Numbered from the stretch's first letter, positions 25,105-35,349 are shown. The stretch: DNA of 64,000 bases from Owenia fusiformis (GCA_903813345.2 CAIIXF020000346.1:126001-190000), one strand, 5' to 3'. Numbers and translations: made by a program. Notes: a model not told the origin generated them from the letters alone.

Positions 25105-25934
25105 GTAAGTAATTTCATTTGAATATGGTATGTACCACACATGCATCTTTCGAACCATATGTTATGTTTCATACATTCTACTTACATCAAAAAATGTTGA
25201 ACTTATTGAACTTCTATATTTATTGTTAGCGCAGCCGTCAAAGTCAATGTCTGATACGATATAATTAAATCTATTTGTGTGTGGGGCTATTAATCAAATT
25301 TGTATTATTCCTACACTGCACACCAATTATTAATTTAACTGCTCTCTATAAAGACTTGTGGGTATTGTGTTGTAAATGACTCGTGTATATGTTTTTACTA
25401 ATTCTATATTACTGGGGCGTTGGTATCTTTAAGTTGGGTGGGGGTACAAATTCTAGCATGGTCAACTTTAATGAAAAAGAATTAATTAACACTTCAATTA
25501 AATGTACATTTAAAATGCATTTTCTTTGCGTTTATCTAATTGTTCTTTTTATGTGGTAAAAGGGGAGGGGGGTTTCCATGCTGATGTCGCGAGATTGAGA
25601 GTAAGTGTAAAATATATACAATCTCATTATTTGGCTTGCGCGTATGAACTAATTAACACACGTGCTGTGCAATAGTCAATTGTGGCGCCATTTCACTTAA
25701 GTCTGTACATATTTGATGAAAACTAATGTTCAACAAACTAATCTTATATATTTATAATTGAATCTTGATGTAATGGAATGATATATTAGTCAGTGCAATG
25801 ATAAATCTAATTTGTTCATGACAATGCCGTTGCTGCTTATTTTATGTGTAGCAGGGTAATTGAATGTTGAATTTATACACATCGTCTATGTAAATGCAAC
25901 TCCATCCACTTATATGTTATTTGTAATATTTCAG

Positions 25935-26054
25935 AAATCATGTCGAGGCTGACCCTCATCATCAGGGAGCCTGCATCTGGCAATTGGCAAGCAGTGCATG
26001 CCACTCGTATCACTTTGTACAAGTCCGCGGCTCAATCACCTTTTGATGCGAATG
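25935..26054 (+). pseudogene. Array exon A8 (frameshifted near its end)
   Basis: 120 nt. An extra base in CAATCACCTTTTGATG, compared with CAAGACATTTTGATG, shifts the last codons, so the reading runs on into the intron. The first ~32 codons are open (REPASGNWQAVHATRITLYK). Confidence 0.55.
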
Positions 26055-26331
26055 GTATGTATACATATACATATATATACTGTATTTCTTGTCCGTGTAC
26101 TTCATTATATTTAATAAGTTAAAAATTTACAGGGACGTATGTACATATTCTTATATACTTATAATTGAATCTGGATGTAATGAAATGATATATTAGTCAG
26201 TGCAATGATAAATCTAATTTGTTCATGACATTGCCATTGCTGCTAATTTTATGTGTAGCATGGTAATTGAATATTTAATTTATACACATCCATCCAAGGG
26301 AATTCATCATCATTGTTTATAGCCCCTGATT

Positions 26332-28216
26332 CACGGGATGTCATCGCCTGATTTGGTCAATGTTAGGGAGCAGGTCGTTTTTACAATAAATTTCAATATT
26401 TTCACACAAAATATTTTTTTACTGAAAAACTGCTCATTCGCAGAGAAAATGTACAAGCACATGCAATGACAATGTCAATCACGCTTCTGTACTAAATTCG
26501 GCGGAAGTCTTTTATAATCTGGTACGAAGTTACTAAAAAAGGCGCGAACGCCCTACACTCAAAATGATCGTTTTTCCATTATAACTTTTTAACGTATTTT
26601 AACGAAGGCTTCTAATTATTATCCAAGATAGTCTAAATACCGATTAAAATATTTCTTACTTCAAACAGATACGCCGTCTTTTATTCAATTTTTTAAAAAA
26701 TAATAAAAAATAACTCTTGTCAATGTTAGGGAGCAGTCAATGTTAGGGAGCAAAATGATTTTATCAGAATATTAAAAATGTAGCAAATGGCCATTTAAAA
26801 TATGTATGGCATTTATAAACTGAACAATTTTGTTTGTATGATTATTTGATACCCTTTGGGGAGGAAAGCGTTAAAATTGTAAGAAAATCATTGAAAAGGT
26901 TATTTTGCATTTTTTATTTTCAGATAAATCCTGTTTACGTTCGTTTTAGAAATATTTAGATGCGAACCATTCCTTCTTTATTCGTTGACCTCTAACTGTA
27001 AATGAATTGATGTATCGTTATATACACTTTTTGATGATGTCATCAGTTCACAATCCTAAATTGTGGATGATAAATTATCTGAACTGATATATAGGCTTGA
27101 GAAATCTCCGACATCCTTCAGTTCTATGATTTGATATTTTCCTAGTATTAAAGTAAGAGAGTTAGTCTCGCACTTATCTTTACGACCGGGTATCACCTGA
27201 TAGCTGGCACAAACGCTATGAAGGGCTCATTGCGCAGTTACATGTATGATAGTAGATTTTTACACGTATACTTCAATTTGTCAATACTCAGACAATGCAG
27301 TATATAACCGATCTCTGTTATATGTGTACCACTTGCTAATGATACTCTAAAGCCCGGTATACACCAATGAGACAAGTTGGGACCTCCATAGACTTAACAT
27401 GGCGTGGGACCTAGTGGGACCTTTTGGGATTTTGCCCCATGAAGTCCGTGGGAATCAATGGGACTCCGTCGGATTTTGCCCCAACTTGCATATAATCTTG
27501 CCCCATCGAGTCCCATGAGGTCCCACGTTGGACTCGATGGGATTCGATGGGGCAGGATGGGGCAAAATCCCACGGAGTCCCATCTTGCCCCATCGAGAAT
27601 GAACATGTTCATTCTTTCCATGGGGCATCGTGGGATTTCCGATCAGGTCACATGTTATGTGAAGCCCAACATACACCAATGGGGCAAGGCAAGGGGTTTA
27701 AAATAATCATTCAAACAATATTGTTTAGTTTATAAATGCCATACATATTTTAAATGGCCATTTGCTACATTTTTAATATTCTGATAAAATCATTTTGCTC
27801 CCTAACATTGACTGCTCCCTAACATTGACAAGAGTTATTTTTTATTATTTTTTAAAAAATTGAATAAAAGACGGCGTATCTGTTTGAAGTAAGAAATATT
27901 TTAATCGGTATTTAGACTATCTTGGATAATAATTAGAAGCCTTCGTTAAATTACGTTAAAAAGTTATAATGGAAAAACGATCATTTTGAGTGTAGGGCGT
28001 TCGCGCCTTTTTTAGTAACTTCGTATTCGATTATAAAAGACTTCCGCCGAATTTAGTACAGAAGCGTGATTGACATTGTCATTGCATGTGCTAGTACATT
28101 TTCTCTGCGAATGAGCAGTTTTTCAGTAAAAAAATATTTTGTGTGAAAATATTGAAATTTATTGTAAAAACGACCTGCTCCCTAACATTGACCAAATCAG
28201 GCGATGACATCCCGTG
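26332..28216. mobile_element. Fold-back DNA element with 496-bp terminal inverted repeats
   Basis: The left arm 26332-26827 is the reverse complement of the right arm 27721-28216, with few mismatches. The ends are CACGGGATGTCATCGCC and its complement. The 5-bp word TGATT flanks both sides (26327-26331 and 28217-28221). Sister copies at 29316 and 30411 keep the uninterrupted CTTGATTACCACAG site, which confirms insertion. No transposase frame was found in the ~893-bp core, so it is non-autonomous. It lies between A8 and B1. A 5-bp duplication with CAC-starting ends recalls Transib, but this is not enough to assign a superfamily. Confidence 0.9.
27354..27690. repeat. G-rich TGGGAC/TGGGGCA internal repeat of the fold-back core
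   Basis: Words such as GTGGGACC, GGACTCGATGGG and GATGGGGCA recur in both orientations. An inverted pair near 27503-27557 (CCCCATCGAGTCC and GGACTCGATGGG) could form a hairpin. AAGCCCGGTATACACCAATG on the left and AGCCCAACATACACCAATGG on the right look like direct copies. Open frames here are repeat artefacts. Confidence 0.6.
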
Positions 28217-28382
28217 TGATTACCACGGTATTTAGCTCTCTCTTAACTCTTAATTATTATGATCATCCATAGCCATAGCACTTATTTTTCTTCTCATTTA
28301 AGTATAACTTTATTAATTAATTTGTAAAATCTTATGAGTAAGTCAATAGATTTAGACATTTATAATGCTATTTTTTTTTCAG

Positions 28383-28494
28383 GCTGAAGTACTCCAAGAT
28401 CCACCGTAATTACAAACGTGCCCACAAAGACAACGACCCAAGCTATAACACCCGACCACGATTCAAGACCGCCTCCTACAACACACACAAACTG
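28383..28494 (+). CDS. Array exon B, copy 1
   Basis: 112-nt exon after TTTTTTTTCAG, with a GTAATG donor-like 3' border. In the phase carried from exon A it reads AEVLQDPP and stops at TAA (28407-28409), ending a predicted small protein of about 70 residues (E1+A+B). In another phase it is open over its whole length (LKYSKIHRNYKRAHKDNDPS, then YNTRPRFKTASYNTHKL), a basic peptide. The A/B phase and the mostly silent CCA/CCG changes between copies favour the short ending; neither is proven. Confidence 0.4.
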
Positions 28495-28627
28495 GTAATG
28501 CTACCTAGCTTAGCTAGAAGGTCCCAAGTCCTTGTAAAGGCAGAGGGCCAGTTTGTTCAAAAAGGCAAAATTAAAGTGATGTGATTATTCAAATATTTCA
28601 CATGATTTAACAACACCATCATAACAA

Positions 28628-28945
28628 TTGCTTCCACAAAAAGACATGTATATTAAGTGGATGATGGACTTATCACCAATAACTTTGTGTGGAGAATACG
28701 TCCTCATCGATTCGGAATTGTTCCAAAAGTTTGATGCATTCAAGAAACATTTAAACACTATTAGGAGAAATGTTAGAAAAGAATACGTAGTGTTTTTTTT
28801 TACAAGAACTTTGTATAAATTTATCAGAAAAAAGTTCATTCCTTTGGAACAAAGGACAATGGGAAGATTAGTGCTTCTAACAGAAGAGGAAACGAGCAGA
28901 TTCGAGGAATGGAAACGCGAATGCAGAGAGAAGAATGAATTTTGA
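28628..28945 (+). CDS. Array ORF C, copy 1 (unknown protein)
   Basis: A 105-codon open frame lying 133 bp beyond exon B. It contains YIKWMMDLSPITLCGEYVLI, a KFDAFKKHLNTIRRNVRKEY stretch and a basic/acidic end (LTEEETSRFEEWKRE). It is repeated twice more with the frame largely kept, which supports past coding. No domain or catalytic motif was recognised, and no signal peptide or membrane segment is visible. It ends just before a truncated A exon. Confidence 0.4.
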   Translation: MLPQKDMYIKWMMDLSPITLCGEYVLIDSELFQKFDAFKKHLNTIRRNVRKEYVVFFFTRTLYKFIRKKFIPLEQRTMGRLVLLTEEETSRFEEWKRECREKNEF

Positions 28946-28949
28946 ATGA

Positions 28950-29033
28950 AATTTGACAAGCAATTGGCAAGCAGTGCGTGCTGCTCTTATCACTCTGTAC
29001 AAGTCCGCGGCTCAAGACCTTTTGATGCAAATG
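28950..29033 (+). pseudogene. Truncated array exon A9
   Basis: Only the 3' two-thirds of exon A is present (from about CAATTGGCAAGCAGTGCG to GATGCAAATG), with the usual GTATGT donor. Its 5' part and acceptor have been replaced by the end of ORF C, marking a recombination junction shared with A10. Confidence 0.6.
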
Positions 29034-29485
29034 GTATGTATACATATACATATATATAACATATATATACTGTATTTCTTGTCTGTGTACTTCATTATAT
29101 TTAATTAGTTAAAAATTTACAGGGACGTATGTACATATTCTTATATATTTATAATTGAATCTGGATGTAATGAAATGATATATTAGTCAGTGCAATGATA
29201 AATCTAATTTTTTCATGACAATGCCATTGCTGCTATTTGTATGTGTAGCACGGTAATTGAATATTGAATTTATACACATCCATCCAATGGAATTTATCAT
29301 CATTGTTTATGGCCCTTGATTACCACAGTATTTAGCGATCTCTTAACTCTTAATTATTATGATCCTCCATAGCACTCTTAGATTTATTTTTCTTCTTATT
29401 TAAGTATAACTTTATTAATTAATTTGTAAAATCTTATGAGTACGTCAATAGATTGAGACATTTATAATTCTATTTTTTGTTTCAG

Positions 29486-29597
29486 GCTGAAGTACTCCAA
29501 GATCCGCCATAATTACAAACGTGCCCACAAAGACAATGACCCCAGCTATAAAACCAGACTATGATTTAAGACCACCCCCTTCAACACACGCAAACTG
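29486..29597 (+). pseudogene. Array exon B, copy 2
   Basis: Same length, acceptor and 3' border as B1. The TAA in the exon-A phase is kept (AEVLQDPP*). The alternative long frame has a TGA (KTRL*FKT), so only the short reading survives in this copy. Confidence 0.45.
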
Positions 29598-29734
29598 GTA
29601 ATGCTACCTAGCTTAGCTAAAAGGTCCCAAGTCCTTGTAAAAGCAGAGGGCCAGTTTGTTCAAAAAAGGCAAAATTAAAGTGATGTGATTATTCAAATAT
29701 TTCTCATGATTTAACAACAGCATCCTGATAACAA

Positions 29735-30067
29735 TTGCTTCCACAAAAAGACATGTATATTAAGTGGATGACGGACTTATCACCAATAACTTTGTGTGGA
29801 GAATACTTCCTCATCGATTCGGAATTGTTCCAAAAGTTTGATGCATTCAAGAAACATTTAAACACTATTAGGAGAAATGTTAGAAAAGAATATGTAGCAT
29901 TTTTTTTTGACAAGAACTTTGTATTCATTTATCAGAAAAAAGTTCATTCCTGTGGAACAAAGGACAATGGGAAGATTAGTGCTTCTAACAGAAGAGGAAA
30001 CGAGCAGATTCAGATTCGAGGAATGGAAATGCGAATGCAGAGAGAGAGGAACTACAAAGAAATTTGA
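29735..30067 (+). pseudogene. Array ORF C, copy 2 (frameshifted)
   Basis: It matches ORF C copy 1 up to the T-run near 29900, where a length change splits the frame. The rest continues in the frame that starts at 29907 and runs on into the truncated exon A10. Confidence 0.55.
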
Positions 30068-30144
30068 CAAGCAATTGGCAAGCAGTGCATGCCGCTCTTT
30101 TCACTCTGTACAAGTCCGCGGCTCAAGACCTTTTGATGCAAATG
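30065..30144 (+). pseudogene. Truncated array exon A10
   Basis: Same truncation point as A9 (CAATTGGCAAGCAGTGC) and the same GTATGT donor. Its 5' half is fused to the end of ORF C copy 2. Confidence 0.6.
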
Positions 30145-30511
30145 GTATGTATACATATACATATATATACTGTATTTCTTGTCCGTGTACTTCATTATAT
30201 TTAATTAGTTAAAAATTTACAGGGAGGTATGTACATATTCTTATATATTTATAATTGAATCTGGATGTAATGAAATGATATATTAGTCAGTGCAATGATA
30301 AATCTAATTTGTTCATGACAATGCCATTGTTGCTATTTGTATGTGCAGCACGGTAATTGAATATTGAATTTATACACATCCATCCAAGGGAATTTATCAT
30401 CATTGTTTATGGCCCTTGATTACCACAGTATTTAGCTATCTCTTAACTCTTAATTATTAAGATCCTCCATAGCCAAAGCACTCTATTCGATTTATTTTTC
30501 TTCTTATTTAA

Positions 30512-30865
30512 GGATGTTCCCTGGACGAAGTTGAAAACGATGAACACCAACCCCTAATTTTTCTTTTAAAAATGTGAAGTACATAGCATAACTAAGTGTT
30601 TCTGTGAGTTTAAGAAAAAGTTAAATATTCAAAAGTGTGTTTTGGGGTGAAAACCTGATTTTTAACATGGGTTTCAATGAGAAAGTGCCACGCCCACTTT
30701 TGTCAAATATTGACACTTTAGAGGCCTCTTGCTCAGAAAAAAGCACACTAACATATGGTTTTTAAAGTTTTAATATTCTTTGTTGCCCGTGAGAATCCCA
30801 GAAAACCATTTTTGAGAAAAAGTTAAATACTATTGAATATTTTCCTATCTGACCAGGGAACATCC
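30512..30865. mobile_element. 354-bp TTAA-flanked MITE, copy 1 (piggyBac-like)
   Basis: The ends are GGATGTTCCCTGG and CCAGGGAACATCC, flanked by TTAA at 30508-30511 and 30866-30869. The sister sequences near 28300 and 29400 read ATTTAAGTATAAC with a single TTAA, giving two empty sites. There is no coding capacity. TTAA duplication and GG..CC ends fit a non-autonomous piggyBac-type element. A second copy is at 44646. Confidence 0.9.
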
Positions 30866-30951
30866 TTAAGTATAACTTGATTAATTAATTTGTAAAATCT
30901 TATGAATACGTCAATAGATTGAGACATTTATAATGCTATTTTTTGTTTCAG

Positions 30952-31063
30952 GCTGAAGTACTCCAAGATCCGCTGTAATTACAAACGTGCCCACAAAGAC
31001 AACGACCCCAGCTATAACACCCGACCACGATTCAAGACCGCCTCCTACAACACACGCAAACTG
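30952..31063 (+). CDS. Array exon B, copy 3
   Basis: Third copy, with TTTGTTTCAG acceptor and 112-nt length. In the exon-A phase it reads AEVLQDPL and then TAA. The long alternative frame is also open (KIRCNYKRAHKDNDPSYNTR). Confidence 0.4.
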
Positions 31064-31203
31064 GTAATCCTACCTAGCTTAGCTAGAAGGTCCCAAGTCC
31101 TTGTAAAAGCAGAGGGCCAGTTTGTTCAAATAAAAAGGCAAAATTAAAGTGATGTGATTATTCAAATATTTCACATGATTTAACAACAGCGTCATGATAA
31201 CAA

Positions 31204-31533
31204 TTGCTTCCACAAAAAGACATGTATATTAAGTGGATGACGGACTTATCACCAATAACTTCGTGTGGAGAATACTTCCTCATCGATTCGGAATTGTTCC
31301 AAAAGTTTGATGCATTCAAGAAACATTTAAACACTATTAGGAGAAATGTTAGTAAAGAATATGTAGCGTTTTTTTTGACAAGAACTTTGTATACATTTAT
31401 CAGAAAAAAGTTGATTCCTTTGGAACAAAGGACAATGGGAAGATTAGTGCTTCTAACAGAAGAGGAAACGAGCAGATTCAGATTCGAGGAATGGAAATGC
31501 GAATGCAGAGAGAGGAACTACAATGAAATTTGA
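31204..31533 (+). CDS. Array ORF C, copy 3 (unknown protein)
   Basis: Open for 109 codons from the same ATG as copy 1. It differs by scattered replacements (MTDLSPITSCGEYFLI; NVSKEYVAFFLTRTLYTF) and an added SRFRFEEWKCECRERN ending. It is followed directly by a GTCCA-rich simple repeat, not by an A exon. Confidence 0.4.
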   Translation: MLPQKDMYIKWMTDLSPITSCGEYFLIDSELFQKFDAFKKHLNTIRRNVSKEYVAFFLTRTLYTFIRKKLIPLEQRTMGRLVLLTEEETSRFRFEEWKCECRERNYNEI

Positions 31534-31544
31534 TAAGAATTTGA

Positions 31545-31735
31545 TAAGTCCAGTCCAAAGTTATATCAAATTTCAGGTCCAAGTCAAGGTCCAAATCCAG
31601 GTCCAGTCCAAGTCCATGATCCAAGTCCAAGTCAGGGTCCAGGTCAAAGTCAAAATCCAGGTCAGGTCCAAGTCTAGGTCCAGATAAAATTCCAGGTCAG
31701 GTGTAGTCCAAATCAAGTCCTGTACTAATCCATTC
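31545..31735. repeat. GTCCAAGTCCAGGT simple repeat
   Basis: Degenerate six- and twelve-base words (AAGTCC, CAGGTC, CAAGTC) fill this stretch. Confidence 0.85.
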
Positions 31736-31739
31736 TATT

Positions 31740-32780
31740 CTAAACCTTGTAACAGATAGGAACTCACAGATCAACAACTGAATACAGGAGAATTGAGCTG
31801 GGGTCATACAATTTTTCAATATTTGGCATATTTCGAGTCTACAAGCCGGTGTTTATTTAGTTGGAACTCCCTGATACCCAGCAGGTTAACATAGAATACA
31901 TGCCTCTAGAATAGTTCATCCAGGAGATCAGGATGGATCCATACCAATGAGAACCAATCCCAGATGATCATGTACAGTAAAATTCTAAATGTTTGTGAGT
32001 TCTTTGAATTTAAAAAATAAGCAATCAAATGACCAAATTGAAACAGTTTATGTAAAAATAGAAACATTTGGTGATAAAAATGAATATGTTTCAAGTTCCT
32101 TATCTCTACTGGTCAATCTTTTTACATTTAAGTAACTGTATATACACTTAGGATACTGTAGATACACTTAATTTGAGGTCTTATCATTTGCCTTTGTACA
32201 TTTATTATTAAATATTTAGAGATTTAATGACACGTCGTTTTTAGAACTACTACAATTGCCTAAATCAACTGAATGTTCCTACCAAGATTTCAACTTAATT
32301 GAACAATTGCCAAGATGCATTTTTGCCTTAAGAAGACTATTTTCCATTGGACCATTCCAACCAATGTTGGTGCCAAAAACAATGTCTGAAGACTTCCTTC
32401 ATGGCACTTCCTGTAGATTTGCCAATCAGAACAGTTCTGAAAAAATTATTAAGGGATGTGCTTTCAAAACATATGGAGAATATTGAAAAATTTATGTGCT
32501 CCTTAAATGATATATAAATGTAGGATTTAAAGTCTTTAGTTAGGATAAGATAGGATTATTTTAACAGGCGAGGACAATGGACAATCACAATTAATGTATT
32601 TATGTGTATTTATTACACATTGCTATACTGTTTACTGTTTTTTTAAATGAGACAACTAAAATATGGGAAGTAAATCTAGAACAAAAAATGTGAGTAAAAA
32701 GAGAAATCTCCATACAAACCAGCATCAGGAACCAAAATCATAGAACCTGAAAAGTTAAAAAAAAGATGAGCCATGTTAAT
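31740..32780. other. No firm feature; small exon-like remnants
   Basis: A segment ending GAACCAATCCCAGATGATC at 31945-31975 (peptide EPIPDDHV, then GTAAAA) recurs at 36260-36296. An open frame at about 32225-32486, after TTTTTAG, encodes an unrecognised peptide (PFQPMLVPKTMSEDFLHG). Both may belong to decayed Mutator/YqaJ-type elements. Confidence 0.35.
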
Positions 32781-32785
32781 CTCCT

Positions 32786-33545
32786 GCTGCCAAGTTGAAG
32801 CAAAAACAGTTTGAGGAAAATGTAGAACTTTCTTGTAATCGTTTTATTGATATACTTTTACTTCATAATTTGATGTACCAGTTTAGCTGCCCTCATTGTG
32901 AGGCTAAGCACATTGGTTCAAAGATGAGTGAAAAATGTATTTGACTATATTCAACATTGTCATTTTTATGTTCTGGATGTGGAATGGAATTGACTCGTCT
33001 CCCTACTTGAGAGAAAATCCATTCAAATGGTAACCTATTTGACATCAAAAGGCGATTTGAGATGGCGTCAACTGCAACAGGAATAGACCAGATAGAATCT
33101 GCAAGGTTTTTCGCCAATATTAACACTACCCAACCTAAGTCTAAGAAATGCTGGAATAGACACACCAAAAGGATTCACAAAGAAACACATTGTATAGCTA
33201 GACAAGTATGTCTAGAGCAATTAAAGAAACCGGGACACTTGCTGAGCCTGAATCACAGGACAATGTCATTATTAATATTTCACTCTCTGTGGATGGTTCG
33301 GGACAGAGCCATTACTGTTACCTGACTTGAGAGTGTGAAGTCACAGAAGTTGAAGTTCTTTCAAATTATTGCAATACTTGTGTGACAGATGCACATTCTG
33401 AGAATGGTAAGCTCTTCATATAGTTAATGGTGAATTCGAGCAAAACCACGATGGCAGTGCAGGGGCCATGGAGCTTGCAGGTGTTGAAACAATTTGCTGC
33501 CGATCATTGCTTGATCTTTTAGCAAAGTGACCAAGGCTGACCCCT
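32786..33545 (+). pseudogene. Mutator-like transposase, N-terminal to central part, copy 1
   Basis: In order, the translation shows RFIDILLLHNLMYQFSCPHC, LYSTLSFLCSGCGMEL, FDIKRRFEMASTATGIDQIE, TTQPKSKKCWNRHTKRIH, NISLSVDGSGQSHY, EVEVLSNYCNTC and FEQNHDGSAGAMELAGVETI. This is the domain order of the Mutator-like transposase family widespread in invertebrates: two CxxC knuckles, IN.R..yam...G, mskkswnrh.kkih, vSvDGTwqkRGhss, VevlskyC..C and n..GsSg.ME. The DGTW tryptophan/RG region is deleted, and there are several stops (after EKCI, at LPT*, at YLT*). The end is absorbed into a duplicated 884-bp unit. Dead gene. Confidence 0.8.
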
Positions 33546-34038
33546 TATTAATCCAACGGCAGAGATTATAAAGTATGAACATGTAGCATTTTTCAGAGGT
33601 CAGGGAAGGTAAAACATATGAGCCTGAAGTACAGTTGACTGGAGATAAGTTGGGGGGGGGGGGGCATTTTGTGTATTGTTGAAGCTTGGTCAATTGTTAC
33701 TATAAGTGCGGGGTCATGCTTATTCTAATTATGGTATGTAGTTGTTAAAATGTATGGGGGGCAACCGATTTATCAATGAATTATATGATGTGGTTTATCG
33801 TGGGAGGGGGGGAGGGCAACCCTTAATAATATGATTCCCAGAATGACCCTACTCCACTTGTTTCAAGTTTTCTATAGAAAAAATTTTGCTTGGCAATACT
33901 CAGGAAAAATATGTATTTGCTTGACATATTCTGTCACATAAAAATTGGGTGACAGTTGGAAGGCCCGCCCTGGTACATATATTATACATATAATTTGAGG
34001 CAACTCCATTCATTTATATGCTATTTCTTACATTTCAG

Positions 34039-34160
34039 GGGTCATTTCAAAGCTGCAGATAATAATTGCTGATAACTTAACCAAAGCCAACTGGCTGCCC
34101 ATTAAAGCAGCGCGGGTTGAGATGTATTGGGTGACAGCCTACTCCATGTGGATGAAAAAA
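34039..34160 (+). CDS. Array exon A11 (divergent subfamily)
   Basis: 122-nt exon between ACATTTCAG and GTATGTAT. With one carried base it reads VISKLQIIIADNLTKANW, then LPIKAARVEMYWVTAYSMWM. It is open throughout, in the same phase as A1-A5 but one codon longer. Against A3, roughly a third of residues are identical (including S, L, II, NW, AAR, Y, TA, M) and many others are conservative. The following intron is about 85% identical to the A1-A5 introns, much more similar than the exon. Confidence 0.5.
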
Positions 34161-34923
34161 GTATGTATATATAGGCCTTTACATGTATATCTTATTATTG
34201 ACATGTTTGATGTTATGGAATGATATATGAGTCAGTACAATGCTAAATCTAATTTGTTCATGGCAATGCCATTTATGTTAATTCACTCTGTAGCACGTTA
34301 ATTGAATATTGAATTATCACACATCCATCCACAGCAATTTACCATTATTGTTTATGGCACTTGATTATCGCGGTATTTAGCTGCCGATCATTGCTTGATC
34401 TTTTAGCAAAGTGACCAAGGCTGACCCCTTATTAATCCAACTGCAGAGATTACAAAGTACGAACATGTAGCATTTTTCAGAGGTCAGGGAAGGTAAAACA
34501 TATGAGCCTGAAGAAGTACAGTTGACTGGAGATTAGTGGGGGGGGGGGGGTATTTTTGTGTATTGTTGAAGCTTGGTCAATTGTTATTATATGTGCGGGG
34601 TCATGCTTATTCTAATTATGGTATGTAGTTGTTAATATGTATGGGGGCAACTGATTTATCAATGAATTATATGATGTGGTGTATCGTGGGAGGGGGGGAA
34701 GGCAACCCTTAATAATATGATTCCCAGAATGACCCTACTCCACTTGTTTGAAGTTTTCTATAGAAAAATTTTGCTTGGCAATACTCGGGAAAAATACGTA
34801 TTTGTGTGACATATTCTGTCACATAAAAATTGGGTGACAGTTGGAAGGCCGGCCCTGGTACATATATTATACATATAATTTGAGGCAACTCCATTCACTT
34901 ATATGCTATTTCTTACATTTCAG

Positions 34924-35045
34924 GGGTGATTTCAAAGCTGCAGATAATATTTGCTGATAAACTAACCAAAGCCAACTGGCTGGCCATTAAAGCAGCGCGG
35001 GTTGAGATGTATTGGGCGACAGTCCACTCCATTTGGATGAAAATA
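34924..35045 (+). CDS. Array exon A12 (divergent subfamily)
   Basis: Duplicate of A11, open, reading VISKLQIIFADKLTKANW, then LAIKAARVEMYWATVHSIWM. Ten bases differ from A11 by eye, eight of them changing the residue. Splice sites are the same. Confidence 0.5.
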
Positions 35046-35349
35046 GTATGTATATAGGCCTATATATCTTATTATTGACATGTTTGATGTAATGGAATGA
35101 TATATTAGTCAGTACAATGGTAAATCTATGATGTTCATGACAATGCCATTGATGTTAATTCACTCTGTAGCACGTTAATTGAATATTGAATTTACACACA
35201 TCCATCCAAAGCAATTGATCATTATTGTTTATGGCACTTGATTATTGTGGTATTTAGTGATCTTTTAACTGATTTATTATGACCCTCGATTGCCATAGTA
35301 GCACCATATTCATTTAACTTTCTTTTCTCATTTAAGTATGACTTTATTA

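Larger units (their letters stand above)
23123..25840. repeat. 1359-bp tandem duplication (A6-E1 and A7-E1 blocks)
   Basis: Unit 1 is 23123-24481 and unit 2 is 24482-25840, joined at ATGTGT/ATGCTATTG. Each contains a broken A exon, an intact E1 exon and the long first intron. They are nearly identical except for a patch near 25181-25240, which instead matches the block at 20674-20740. Confidence 0.9.
33497..35257. repeat. 884-bp tandem duplication carrying exons A11 and A12
   Basis: Unit 1 is 33497-34380 and unit 2 is 34381-35257; both begin CTGCCGATCATTGCTTGATC. Each contains the last few codons of the Mutator-like frame, a long G-run, a T-rich spacer and one A-type exon. They differ by a few percent by eye outside the exon. 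Confidence 0.9.

Noticed and set aside
28585-28959. 124-residue minus-strand frame over ORF C
   Set aside because: It is the antisense shadow of ORF C. The plus-strand frame is the one kept with consistent ends across three copies.
33640-33665. Long G-run as a G-quadplex-type regulatory element
   Set aside because: The run is duplicated with its 884-bp unit and varies in length as expected for slippage. Nothing nearby suggests a promoter.
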